DNA from: Flavobacteriaceae bacterium
GTDB lineage: Bacteria > Bacteroidota > Bacteroidia > Flavobacteriales > Flavobacteriaceae
Assembly (NCBI GenBank): GCA_947464335.1
Contig: CANHWG010000002.1
Coordinates: forward strand, 1 to 64,000
Length of the DNA stretch: 64,000 bases
Direction of reading: 5' to 3'
The first letter of the stretch is position 1. Each line of letters opens with the position of its first letter. The notes below the pieces were generated by a model. It ran no database searches and had not been told where the DNA came from. It worked only from the letters and a program-made list of their open reading frames with translations. A program made the position numbers and the translations under genes. Shown piece by piece: positions 33,111 through 42,807 of this stretch.

Positions 33111-35882
33111 CTATTCCTTTAAAAATCTGATGCTTGAAGTTTTATTTTCTGAACTAATACTTAAAAAGTAAACACCTGTTCTTAGTGAAGCAACATTTAT
33201 AGATAAATTACTTGGATTTACGATTGTTTGTAGTAATTGTCCAATTGAGTTATAGATACGTATTGAGTTAACAGAAACAGAATTTTCAGAATATACATTT
33301 AAAGTTTCTTTTACCGGATTTGGATAAACTTTAATTCCAGCCGATTCAATTGTTTGATTTCCTAAGTTTTCAAAAATTGTTATTTCATTATTGGTTGAGG
33401 TTGGCACTAAATAATCAAAATAAATTGAAGCAGTGTTAGAAACACTATTTCCAATAGATAGTGATGGTAACGTTTTTATTTTAAAAAGTACAAAACCATC
33501 GCTATTATTAACTCCAAAGGATAAATTAATATTCTTAAATATAAATTCAACTGTATTGGTATTGGTAATCTTTGTCTCAAATAAATGGCTACCATCTATA
33601 GGAATTAGCGAATTAATATCAAATTTAGAAGTGTCAATTATGTCTTTTATTACAATATTTTGTGCGATAGCGGTACCTGTATTTTGAAAACGAATACCGT
33701 AATGTAAATAGTCACCAATTCGCGAGGTAGAAACACTAGTACCTTCAATACAAACTTTATCATTTGTACTAGTTTCATTAACCACTTTTTGATTTAATGT
33801 TATGGAATTGTCGTTAGGGAACTCATCTGTATTTGAACTTGAAACTAGAGCAGTAAATGGCAATAACTGACCAACGTTTACAGAGGGCGTATCGTTAGTA
33901 GCATTCACGTTAAATGTCACTAATATTGCTCTTGATTCAAGTGGTTTAAGATTTGAAAAACTCCAACTTACATTGTTTACGCTTTGATTTGTAATAACCG
34001 GGTTAGAATTTAAAAAATCCAAAACGGCGTCATTAAAATTTAAATTCACAGTTCCAGATTGTGTAATTGTTCCTTTATTTTTATAGACTATTTTATAATT
34101 TGCGTCTTGTCCAGGATTAACATTGTTTAATGGTAGATATGCTATTTCTAAATCGGCATGATTACCATTTGATAAAACACAAAAATTTTGAAATAGAGGA
34201 CTGGTTTGAAAAGGAAATTCAACGGAAACTGTTGATGGTGAAATCGAAAAATAATTAGGGTTTTCTAGAAATGGAGTAATCGTGTAAGTGCCTTCTTTTA
34301 CTGATTTAGAATAATTGCCAGAAGTATTTGAAATTAGATTTTCCGTAATTGAACCATCTGAGAAAGACATTTTCAAATTAGGAAACAAGCTGTCTAATGC
34401 ATCACATCCGTTTGTGTTTGAGTCAAATTTTGCGTTGCCTTCAACTGTATAAGAAAGGCCACCAGGTGCGAAAGAGCAATAACTATTGACATGACAATTA
34501 GTGTAATTATTGTTGTTTATCTCATCTTGAATAAATTCTAATTGAAATTCATCAGCGCATATATAATTGAGGTTTGGGTTATTAGAAAACTGTAAAATTC
34601 CTTCAAAGCTGCCGTTTTTTATAAAAATACTGGTGAGTTGATTGCTGTAGCAAAATAAACTTTGAAGATTAAAAGCATTGCTTAGATTTAAAGTTGTAAT
34701 CTGATTGTTATTGCAATAAACGGATTGAAGATTGGCTAAACTGGTCAAATTTAAATTTACAATTTGGTTGTTGGCACAATTTAAAACCAAAAGTGAACTT
34801 AGTTCGTTTGTATTAAATGCATTAAGTAAATTAGAATTACAGTACAGATATTTAAGACTAGACAACCCGCTTAAATCGAAATTAACGAGTTGATTATTGT
34901 TGCAGCTTAAAGTAATAAGTTGATTTAAACCAGTCAACACTAGGGAAGAAATTTGGTTATTATCACTATTTAATTCTTCTAATTGAGTTGAACTAGATAA
35001 ATCCAAAAAAAGAATTTGATTATTCTGGCAACTTAATTTTTTTAAACTAACCAAACCGTTTAAATTAACTAATATAAGTTGATTGTTACTACAATTTAAA
35101 TCGTTTAAATTGGATACATTTAATAGAGTAAGACTTGAAATTAAATTACTACTACAGTTTAATACTTTAAAGTTAATTAAATTACTTAATGTAAGTGACA
35201 CTAATACATTTGAATTACAATTTAATGTTTCAAGACTAATAAGATTGTTGGTGTTAATAGCGTTAAGCAGATTGTTATTACAATCGAGTAATGTAAGACT
35301 AATTAAATCAGATAAGTCAAAATCAGTTATTTGATTGTTACTACAATTTAATTCTTCTAAATTCAGTAAGTTGTTAAAATTTAGGGTAACGATTTGATTG
35401 TAACTACAATTTAAGTTGGTAAGATTTGTAATATCGCTAACATTTAAATTAATAAGTTGGTTGAATTGACAATTTAAATTTCGCAATTCGGTTAACCCAT
35501 TTACGTTTAAATTAGCTAATTGATTGTTACTACAGTTAAGTAAAGTTAAATTGTTAAGATTGGACACATTCAATCCTGAAAGAAGATTGTTTTCACAATT
35601 TAATGATATTAAATTAGTAAAAAAGCTTATCCCATTTAATGATGAAATAGTAGCATTACTTATATCTAAAGCACTAACTAATAAAGCTTCACTTTCTTCA
35701 ATTTGATTATTTGAATTGGCATCTATGGCAAAATAATCACCATTTAGGTTTTGCGCAATAAAGTTGCCAGCATTAGACTCGAGTAATTTAGATTTAAAAG
35801 TATCATCATTAAAACTAATTACTTGTGAATGAGAAACGCCTATAAAAAAAGAAAAAATGAATATAAAATATAGTTTTTTCAT
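33111..35882 (-). CDS. Secreted leucine-rich-repeat protein with type IX sorting domain
   Basis: The protein of about 923 residues is a probable cell-surface or secreted type IX cargo. The start was set at MKKLYFIFIFSFFIGVSHSQ, 11 codons inside the longer open frame, since this is a clean signal peptide. An EF-hand-like loop (DANSNNQIEESE) precedes about 17 leucine-rich repeats of 21 residues of the form LNCSNNQLTxLNxS. Next come a domain of about 300 residues with features of Bacteroidota DUF11-like/DUF7619 modules, and the type A sorting domain (VYPNPVKETLNVYS... to SSIRFLKE). LRR proteins of this type act in adhesion or protein binding in other bacteria; no direct evidence here. The gene is about 100 bp from the polysaccharide block. 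Confidence 0.88.
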   Translation of the reverse strand: MKKLYFIFIFSFFIGVSHSQVISFNDDTFKSKLLESNAGNFIAQNLNGDYFAIDANSNNQIEESEALLVSALDISNATISSLNGISFFTNLISLNCENNLLSGLNVSNLNNLTLLNCSNNQLANLNVNGLTELRNLNCQFNQLINLNVSDITNLTNLNCSYNQIVTLNFNNLLNLEELNCSNNQITDFDLSDLISLTLLDCNNNLLNAINTNNLISLETLNCNSNVLVSLTLSNLINFKVLNCSSNLISSLTLLNVSNLNDLNCSNNQLILVNLNGLVSLKKLSCQNNQILFLDLSSSTQLEELNSDNNQISSLVLTGLNQLITLSCNNNQLVNFDLSGLSSLKYLYCNSNLLNAFNTNELSSLLVLNCANNQIVNLNLTSLANLQSVYCNNNQITTLNLSNAFNLQSLFCYSNQLTSIFIKNGSFEGILQFSNNPNLNYICADEFQLEFIQDEINNNNYTNCHVNSYCSFAPGGLSYTVEGNAKFDSNTNGCDALDSLFPNLKMSFSDGSITENLISNTSGNYSKSVKEGTYTITPFLENPNYFSISPSTVSVEFPFQTSPLFQNFCVLSNGNHADLEIAYLPLNNVNPGQDANYKIVYKNKGTITQSGTVNLNFNDAVLDFLNSNPVITNQSVNNVSWSFSNLKPLESRAILVTFNVNATNDTPSVNVGQLLPFTALVSSSNTDEFPNDNSITLNQKVVNETSTNDKVCIEGTSVSTSRIGDYLHYGIRFQNTGTAIAQNIVIKDIIDTSKFDINSLIPIDGSHLFETKITNTNTVEFIFKNINLSFGVNNSDGFVLFKIKTLPSLSIGNSVSNTASIYFDYLVPTSTNNEITIFENLGNQTIESAGIKVYPNPVKETLNVYSENSVSVNSIRIYNSIGQLLQTIVNPSNLSINVASLRTGVYFLSISSENKTSSIRFLKE

Positions 35883-36007
35883 ACTAAAATTAAAAGCTAT
35901 AAAGTTATAAATCATATAATCACAATTATTTTTATAGTGTTATGTTTAAGTTATTTTTTTACATTTTTATGATGTTTAATTTACAATTATTAAATATTAT
36001 ATAAAAA

Positions 36008-36035
36008 AAAAGACCGCCAATTGGCGGTCTTTTAA
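36008..36035 (-). terminator. Terminator after the 1,341-residue type IX cargo gene
   Basis: A 13-bp perfect inverted repeat (36008-36020 with 36021-36033, core agaccgccaa / ttggcggtct) lies 16 nt downstream of the stop of the minus-strand gene at 36051, with a T run on the minus strand. Confidence 0.85.
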
Positions 36036-36050
36036 CTTGATTAATAAAGA

Positions 36051-39000
36051 TTAGTTTTTGATTAATTTTTTAACCATTACTTCTTTATTAGAAGAATCTA
36101 CTAATCTTACAATGTAAATACCATTGCTTAAATTTGAGATATTCTCACTAATTGTATTTCTACCTTCTTCCAAGTTTATTGATTTAGAATTCAATACCAT
36201 GATACCATTGATAGAATAGATTGACATTTGAATATTACCATCTTTTGAAGCATCGATATCAATATTGAATTCAGATGTTGCAGGGTTTGGATAAACAGAT
36301 GCATTGCTGAATGAAATTGTTTCTTCAATAGCTGAATCAGCTTTAGAGTTACAAGGAGCATTGGTTATAGTAAGTGTTTTGTTAGTAGCACTAGCACCAA
36401 ATCCGTTTACAGCAGATATTACCACTGTTTTTGGAGTAACTGTTGACAAGTTAGGATATACTACTGTGAAAATCAAATCACTTGTAGTTAATACATTAGT
36501 TGTATTAGTTGTATTACTTGCAGATGTTACTACTGATCCTGTAGGAGCAGTAATCACATAAGAACTTGCTAATGGAGATCTTGTAATTGTATAGTTGTAT
36601 GAAGTACCACAAACTACATTACTAATTGTTCCAGTTACAGTTGTAACAGCAGCTGGTACTGTATTAACTATTCTTAACAATTTAGCTGTAGAACTTGTTG
36701 CAGGAACTGCAGTAGCATTTGAAGTAACTGAAGAACCAACCGCATTAACCGCTTTAACTCCAAAATCTAATCTTACAGTCCCTGGAGTAACACCCGCTAA
36801 ATCTACAGTAATAATTCTTGAATTTCCACCAGTTAATTGAGTTACACCACCTGGCAATTCCCATGAGTAAGAAGTTGCTAATGCAGAAGCAGCAGCAGTC
36901 AAAGTTAATGGAGTAGTAGTACCAAGATATAAACCAGCATTAAGTAATGCAGTTGCACTAATTGCAGGGTTAGTCAATGCTAATGTTGTTGGAGCAGCAG
37001 GAACCGTAGCTGTTACTTTTAACAATTTAGCCGTAGATGAAGTTGCAGGAATAACAGTTGCAGCAGAATTATTTGTAATTGAAGAACCAATACCGTTTAC
37101 TGCTTTACAACCTAAATACAATGAAGTTACACCAGAAACACCTGCAAAATTGATAGTGATTTGATTTGTGTTTCCACCACCTACTTGATTAACACCCGCA
37201 GGTAATTCCCAAGTGTAAGAAGATGCAGTTGCAGATGGAGTAGCCGTCAATGTTAATGGAGTTGTAGTTCCTAAAAATGTTGTAACAACTGTTACTCCTA
37301 AAGTAGTACTTACTGCATCGTTAGTTAATTTCAAAGCAGAAGGCGCAGCAGGTAATGCCGCTACGAATTTCTTCAATTTTGAAGTTTTTGGAGCAAATCC
37401 ACTTGCAGTATAAGTTGTAGTACCTTGTGTACTAGGAGGAGTAATTAATGTCTCTGTTGCTGTATACGTTGTGTTAAATAAACCTGGAATTCCAGTTAAG
37501 TTTGCAACTACATCAGCATTAGTAGCATTTGGTGTTACCGAATATCCAACACCGTTAAGTGATCTAACTCCGAAATATAATGCCGTTGTAGCAGGATTTG
37601 TTACACCAGCAAAGTTAACTAAAATAGAATTTAAGTTACTTCTAACTACAGTTCCGTATTGTAAGAAAGGTGCCGTTGTAGAAGGATATAGTCCACCACC
37701 TTGGTATCTTTGAGCACATGTAGAAACGGTAACAGTAGTAGAAACACCATTTACGTTAATCGTGTACGTATTGTTAGTAACTGTCCAAAATCTTGTTCCT
37801 GTAGGTAGTGTACCTGTTGATGGACTAAAGAATGGTTGTGAAGTATAGTTTACAGTGGTAGTTACTGGAGCAGCAGTTCCTGCAGGAATACTAATAGTAA
37901 CACCAGTTGGTAATTCCCACTCATAGATGTTGATACCAGGTACTGCTGTTGCAGTTAATGTTAATGGAGTAGTAGAACCCATATATTTCGCATACGATGT
38001 AAGTGCAGTTGCAGGAGTAGTAGAAGCTGTATCAAACATATTTATGGCTAATGGAGCAGTAGGTAAAGCTTTAGTTAAAGCTAAAGTTTTTGCAGCAGTT
38101 CTACAACCAGAAGCGTTTTGAGCTTGTAATTGGATTGATCCTACGTTACCAGCACCAAATGGTACGTTAGCAAAGTTTACAACAATAGAATTTGTACCTT
38201 GTCCTGAAACAATATTAACTCCCAAAGGCAATGTCCAAACATAAGATAATGTAGTATCAACAAAAGGAGTAACTGAATACGTGAATTCAGAAGTAGTTCC
38301 AACATAACTTCCTATTGCAGTAACAGAAGTTGATCCAACAGGACCTACACCAGTAATAGTGCTAATTACCTCAGTTGGTAAAGCATTTACGGTAACAGTT
38401 AACAATACTCTTGTGCTTTCTCCTAATGGATTTGCAACAGTAGCACTTCCTGGATTAAGTTGAGAAACCCAGTAATTTTTAACACCAACAATAGTGGTTG
38501 CAGGGGTTGGAGCAGTAGTTGCAGCAATACCACCAGTAACAACAGTATACCATCTTAAAGAAGTACCAGAACCAGTAATAGTTGCTGTTAATGGAGTAGC
38601 AACAGCACCTCTACAATAGCTAAGGTTTGTTACTAATGGAGTTGTACCAGCCACAGGAGCAATTACTAAACCAGTAAATGCGCTGTCAGTAAAGTTAGCT
38701 CCAGATAAAGCTGCACTTCCAGTAGCTGGTCTGTAATCTAAACCTAAGTATGAATTTGTAGTAGCGTTATAAGGTGAAGCCAATATCCCAGCGCTAGTTG
38801 CTTGAGTAGTGTTTCCATTTGTAGAGAAAAATGAGTTTAATGAAGTAGGGTTAATTCCTCCTGTGAAGGTAGTTCCAACTGCACCTGCCATAATATTATT
38901 TGCGAATTTTAAAGTACCACCGTTAGCATTACCAACCGCAAGAGTACCATCAATAAACACGATACTTGATTTGAAATCCATAAAGATTGAATTGAAAACT

Positions 39001-40076
39001 TTCAATTGTGTAGCTCTTCTTAAACGCAACGCTCTTTCATGTCCTACTGCTAATGTCGTAGTTGGAGATAAAGTAGCACGGAAAGATGGTCCTACTGAAG
39101 TAATATTGGTAAATATTGCAGAAGTACTATCATAACCAGAAGCTGAAGCAGTTCCTGTAGCATTATTATCAGACTCAAAACTTTCAGAAGTAGAAACTGA
39201 TGGGTTATCAGCGATAGATGGATCTCTTACGATTAAACCAAATTGTACTATACCTTTGTAACCGTTATCCGTATCAAAATCGTCATCTAAATTTCTGTAA
39301 GAAACTAAGTGCTTACAATTTACTGAACCACCAAACCACTCAAAAGCATCGTCATTAGTGTAAGATACTTGTACATAATCAATAGTAGTACCATTTCCTA
39401 CAGCACCCATTGTTAAACCGTTGATCTCATTATTAGGAGAGAAAACATATCCACCAAATTCAATTCGAACATATTTTAATGTACCTGAATCATCATTATT
39501 GATTGCAGTTGTTCCACCACCATATTCAGTGTTAAGATTAGCTGTAATACCTTCAATGTTATTAACACCATTAGTACCGGCAGCTGAACCAGCTGGTACG
39601 TTGGCGTTGAATCCAGCTCTACCTAAAAGGATAATTCCACCCCAATCACCTGGCTGTCTTCCTTGAGCAACTGTTTTTCCAGAAGTAAATACAATAGGAC
39701 TAGCAGCAGTACCAATAGCATTTAATTTAGAACCTTTGGTAACAATTAATGCTGTCCCGTTTACAGAAGAAAGTCCTTTAACAACTACACCAGGTTGGAT
39801 TGTTAAGGTTGCATTGTTTCTTACATAAATTAAACCTGTTAATTTGTAAGTTCTTCCAGCCAACCACGTTGTGTTTGCTGTAATGTCAGCAGTAACATTT
39901 ACTACAGTTGCAGCATCTAGGTACGGCTCGTTGATAGGATCATAATTGGTCCATGAATCCGTCCACATAGGAGTTGAAGGTGCAAATGCACCACGATAAG
40001 TAGTTGACTCAATAAATTGAGCATTTGCAAAGTTGACAAATAAGGCCAAAAGAGCAATTAAATAATTTTTTTTCAT
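36051..40076 (-). CDS. Large secreted protein with beta-helix-like N-terminus, repeated domains and type IX sorting signal
   Basis: The 1,341-residue protein has a signal peptide (MKKNYLIALLALFVNFANAQ) and an N-terminal region of about 450 residues with right-handed beta-helix-like features. It includes LTIQPGVVVKGLSS, GDWGGIILLGRAG, IDYVQVSYTNDDAFEWFGG and NLDDDFDTDNGYKG. Several related Ig-like or PKD-like modules follow, each with the theme PLTLTA...Y.WELP.GV...G..N. The type A sorting domain at the C-terminus has VYPNPATSEFNIDIDASKDG and ends KEVMVKKLIKN. It is a large surface or secreted protein of a type common in Flavobacterium; function is unknown, adhesion or matrix building is a guess. 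A -7-like TAAGTTTG lies at 40107-40114. Confidence 0.88.
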   Translation of the reverse strand: MKKNYLIALLALFVNFANAQFIESTTYRGAFAPSTPMWTDSWTNYDPINEPYLDAATVVNVTADITANTTWLAGRTYKLTGLIYVRNNATLTIQPGVVVKGLSSVNGTALIVTKGSKLNAIGTAASPIVFTSGKTVAQGRQPGDWGGIILLGRAGFNANVPAGSAAGTNGVNNIEGITANLNTEYGGGTTAINNDDSGTLKYVRIEFGGYVFSPNNEINGLTMGAVGNGTTIDYVQVSYTNDDAFEWFGGSVNCKHLVSYRNLDDDFDTDNGYKGIVQFGLIVRDPSIADNPSVSTSESFESDNNATGTASASGYDSTSAIFTNITSVGPSFRATLSPTTTLAVGHERALRLRRATQLKVFNSIFMDFKSSIVFIDGTLAVGNANGGTLKFANNIMAGAVGTTFTGGINPTSLNSFFSTNGNTTQATSAGILASPYNATTNSYLGLDYRPATGSAALSGANFTDSAFTGLVIAPVAGTTPLVTNLSYCRGAVATPLTATITGSGTSLRWYTVVTGGIAATTAPTPATTIVGVKNYWVSQLNPGSATVANPLGESTRVLLTVTVNALPTEVISTITGVGPVGSTSVTAIGSYVGTTSEFTYSVTPFVDTTLSYVWTLPLGVNIVSGQGTNSIVVNFANVPFGAGNVGSIQLQAQNASGCRTAAKTLALTKALPTAPLAINMFDTASTTPATALTSYAKYMGSTTPLTLTATAVPGINIYEWELPTGVTISIPAGTAAPVTTTVNYTSQPFFSPSTGTLPTGTRFWTVTNNTYTINVNGVSTTVTVSTCAQRYQGGGLYPSTTAPFLQYGTVVRSNLNSILVNFAGVTNPATTALYFGVRSLNGVGYSVTPNATNADVVANLTGIPGLFNTTYTATETLITPPSTQGTTTYTASGFAPKTSKLKKFVAALPAAPSALKLTNDAVSTTLGVTVVTTFLGTTTPLTLTATPSATASSYTWELPAGVNQVGGGNTNQITINFAGVSGVTSLYLGCKAVNGIGSSITNNSAATVIPATSSTAKLLKVTATVPAAPTTLALTNPAISATALLNAGLYLGTTTPLTLTAAASALATSYSWELPGGVTQLTGGNSRIITVDLAGVTPGTVRLDFGVKAVNAVGSSVTSNATAVPATSSTAKLLRIVNTVPAAVTTVTGTISNVVCGTSYNYTITRSPLASSYVITAPTGSVVTSASNTTNTTNVLTTSDLIFTVVYPNLSTVTPKTVVISAVNGFGASATNKTLTITNAPCNSKADSAIEETISFSNASVYPNPATSEFNIDIDASKDGNIQMSIYSINGIMVLNSKSINLEEGRNTISENISNLSNGIYIVRLVDSSNKEVMVKKLIKN

Positions 40077-40106
40077 TTTTTTAAAATGTTATTTTGTTAG
40101 ACATGG

Positions 40107-40114
40107 CAAACTTA
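40107..40114 (-). promoter_or_regulatory. Candidate -7 element before the 1,341-residue gene
   Basis: Reads TAAGTTTG on the minus strand, which fits TAnnTTTG, and would give a leader of about 24 nt. No clear TTG is seen at the -33 position, so confidence is limited. Confidence 0.35.
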
Positions 40115-40293
40115 GATTCGGGAGAATAATTGAGTGTAAAAAATGAATTAAATAAAGATGATTATTAAGTAAAAAAATAGTTTGCAAAACAACCCTTATT
40201 GTAAAAAAATAATTTTCTATTTGTTAAGTTAGTATTAATCCTTTAGTTAGCAGCATAAATTTTCAATCAAATGTTAACTAATGTTTACTAAAG

Positions 40294-41667
40294 TTACTTG
40301 CCTTCTAAAAATTTTTTATACCAATTACCGGATTTCTTTATTGTTCTTTTTTGTGTAGTATAATCAACATGTATTAGACCAAAGCGTTGTTTGTATCCTT
40401 CAGTCCATTCAAAATTATCTGTTAAAGACCATATAAAATAACCTTTAACTTTATCTGTTTTTTCTTTTGAGTATAAAACTTGTTGTAGGTAACTTTCTAT
40501 AAAATTGACGCGTTTTTCATCGTTAATTATATCTGATTTAACTTCATCTAAAAAGGATGCTCCATTTTCAGTAATTATAATTTTTTTGACACCATTATAT
40601 TCACTAAATTTTAAAATCATCATATAAATTGACTTTGGATGTATTTCCCAATTCATCAATGTGGTATCAACATTTCTTTTGTTTGCGGGAATTAGTTTTG
40701 CATTTACATAAGGAGTATAAGAATGATGTTCTACCACTTCTCTTGTATAATTTTGAAGACCTATAAAGTCAAATTCAACTTTTATTAAGTCTTCATCACC
40801 TTTAATGAAGTATTTATCAATATGCTTAAGAAATGGTAAGGTTGCTATAGGATAGCCTAATCCCAAAGAAGGTTCTATAAAGGCTTTATTAAGCAAAGTG
40901 TCAATTCTTTCTGCAGCTTTAATATCTTTTTCACTGTAGGTTTTTGGAGTAATATAGGTGCAAGAAAAAGTAGTTCCTACCTGTGATGTGGGATCAATTT
41001 CTTTGATGGTTTTAAAGCCAATAGATTGACAAAGTAAGGAGTGATGCATTGCGGGTAAAAAGTTTTTTATTCCCTTTTTTCCTGGGGCATGTATTCCTAA
41101 AAAATATCCAGCACCAACAAAAACAGAAGGCTCATTTAAAACAACCCAATACTTAACTTTGTTTTTAAAAGCATTCACACACACTTTTGTATATTCTTCA
41201 AACCAGTCTAATACATTTCTATTAGTCCATCCTCCTTTTTTTTCTAGTTCAAGTGGTAAATCCCAATGATATAAGGTTACAAATGGTTCAATGTTATTTT
41301 CTAAACAGGCGTCTAATACATCATTATAAAAATTGATACCTTCTTGATTAATCTCTCCTATACCATTTGGGAGAATTCTTGACCATGAAATTGAAAATCT
41401 AAAATAAGGTATTGATAATGCTTTAACTAGTTTAATGTCTTCTTTATAATTTTCATAAAAGTTGGTAGCAATATTAGGAGAATCATTATTTAGAATGGCT
41501 TTCTTCCTGCTAGAAAATTCATCCCAGATAGATGCCCCTTTTCCAAATTTATCATGATTTCCCTCAGTTTGAAATGCAGACGACGCTACACCCCATAAAA
41601 AGTCATCACCAAAATTAGCTTTAGTATAATTGAAATTTATATCGATATTTTGTTCTTGACTTTTCAT
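40294..41667 (-). CDS. Beta-glycosidase, glycoside hydrolase family 1
   Basis: The 457-residue enzyme is a retaining beta-glycosidase (beta-glucosidase-like) with a TIM barrel. The acid/base glutamate is E179 in LNEPSV and the nucleophile is E367 in ITENGAS; FLWGVASSAFQTEGN at 23-37 is the usual N-terminal signature. There is no signal peptide, so it acts in the cytoplasm. Its start overlaps the upstream glycosyltransferase gene by 4 bp, so synthesis is probably coupled. In sense this pair could build and trim the same glucoside, or recycle a glycan; that is inference. Confidence 0.95.
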   Translation of the reverse strand: MKSQEQNIDINFNYTKANFGDDFLWGVASSAFQTEGNHDKFGKGASIWDEFSSRKKAILNNDSPNIATNFYENYKEDIKLVKALSIPYFRFSISWSRILPNGIGEINQEGINFYNDVLDACLENNIEPFVTLYHWDLPLELEKKGGWTNRNVLDWFEEYTKVCVNAFKNKVKYWVVLNEPSVFVGAGYFLGIHAPGKKGIKNFLPAMHHSLLCQSIGFKTIKEIDPTSQVGTTFSCTYITPKTYSEKDIKAAERIDTLLNKAFIEPSLGLGYPIATLPFLKHIDKYFIKGDEDLIKVEFDFIGLQNYTREVVEHHSYTPYVNAKLIPANKRNVDTTLMNWEIHPKSIYMMILKFSEYNGVKKIIITENGASFLDEVKSDIINDEKRVNFIESYLQQVLYSKEKTDKVKGYFIWSLTDNFEWTEGYKQRFGLIHVDYTTQKRTIKKSGNWYKKFLEGK

Positions 41668-42689
41668 TTTAACGAATTGTCAATTTGAAATTCATCAATT
41701 AAAACTTTATGGTTTTTAATAATTGTATCAATAATATCTTTAACATTATCCTTATAATCTACTTCTACTACACTAGAATTGTTTACCCATTCAACTATGG
41801 GTTCGATCATTTTTTTACTAAATTTTTTTAATACGGTAACTCCCATTTCTTCTAACATAGCAGCATTACAATGTTGCTCATATTGTTTTTTCATTGGAAT
41901 TACTAGTAGTTTCTTTTTAAGGAATAAAGCTTCACTTGTAGTGCCAAAACCAGCATTTGTCAATATACCTTCGGCAGAAGCCATGCTTTTCAGAAAAAGA
42001 TCAGAGTTGATAGGGTTTATTGATATGTTGTGAACTTTGTATTTTTTGGTACTATGTTTTGAAAAAACTTGCCACTCAACATGGTCGATTTTTTTCAACC
42101 TTTTGATAATTTGTATATCATCAAAAGAGGGTAAGTAAACGGTATAATGGCCATTATTTGTAGGGGTAATAGCTCTTACTTCTTTTCGAATTATTGGGGT
42201 AAAAACAGTAGAATCTAGACTTTTAAAATGTAGACCATAATTATAATTTGTAGGAGCGTAATTTTGTAAAATTAGTCTTCCCAAGACATCGTCATTTTCA
42301 GGTTTAGGGGCTAAATGATGTAGGGTTGCAACTTGATTACTTAGACCAACACATGCTTTTTTGGCTTTAATTGCAGCCCATACAGAAATGGGTTCAAAAT
42401 CACTAATTATTAAATCATATTCTTTGATATTTAGTGCTTTAATGTCTTTTAATAGTTTTCTTGAATTTAATTTTAAAAAAGTTTCCCAAAAATTAATTCC
42501 TCCTTTTTTTCCAAAAATAAATGAAAGCCCTTTAAACTTATATTTTACTTCAAAAGGGAGTTCAATATCTGATTGAATACCACTAACGAGTATGTCTAAA
42601 TCACCTTTTTTTTGTAAATAGGGAATAATTTCTATAGCTCTTGTGATATGGCCATTTCCAGTTCCTTGTACAGCATATAGAATTTTCAT
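41664..42689 (-). CDS. Glycosyltransferase, UDP-glycosyltransferase / MurG-like (PF13528 type)
   Basis: The 341-residue protein has the GT-B opening KILYAVQGTGNGHITRAIEI, characteristic of a small family related to MurG and archaeal glycosyltransferases. It ends with the nucleotide-sugar domain containing ILTNAGFGTTSEALFLKKKLLVIPMKKQYEQHCNA. This family often acts on lipids or glycan carriers. It overlaps the GH1 gene by 4 bp. Upstream lies a TonB-dependent receptor gene in the same direction with a 118-bp gap. No signal peptide is visible, so action at the inner face of the membrane is likely. Confidence 0.8.
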   Translation of the reverse strand: MKILYAVQGTGNGHITRAIEIIPYLQKKGDLDILVSGIQSDIELPFEVKYKFKGLSFIFGKKGGINFWETFLKLNSRKLLKDIKALNIKEYDLIISDFEPISVWAAIKAKKACVGLSNQVATLHHLAPKPENDDVLGRLILQNYAPTNYNYGLHFKSLDSTVFTPIIRKEVRAITPTNNGHYTVYLPSFDDIQIIKRLKKIDHVEWQVFSKHSTKKYKVHNISINPINSDLFLKSMASAEGILTNAGFGTTSEALFLKKKLLVIPMKKQYEQHCNAAMLEEMGVTVLKKFSKKMIEPIVEWVNNSSVVEVDYKDNVKDIIDTIIKNHKVLIDEFQIDNSLK

Positions 42690-42807
42690 AAATCTGATCT
42701 CATAAATCTTAATTAGTAAAAGTTAAAGAATATGATGTTATATATTTTTTATTATCAATTATTCTATGACTTCGGGCTAAATCCACCTCTTATCTTAAAG
42801 TAACTAT

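Noticed and set aside
34600..35700. Short repeated blocks in plus-strand DNA looking like a repeat array
   Set aside because: They are the codons of the leucine-rich repeats of the minus-strand secreted protein (LNCSNNQ pattern) and not a non-coding array.
36304..39666. Several plus-strand open frames opposite the 1,341-residue gene
   Set aside because: They are antisense shadows of a repetitive Thr/Ala/Val-rich coding sequence. The minus-strand frame has a signal peptide, known motifs and a sorting domain.
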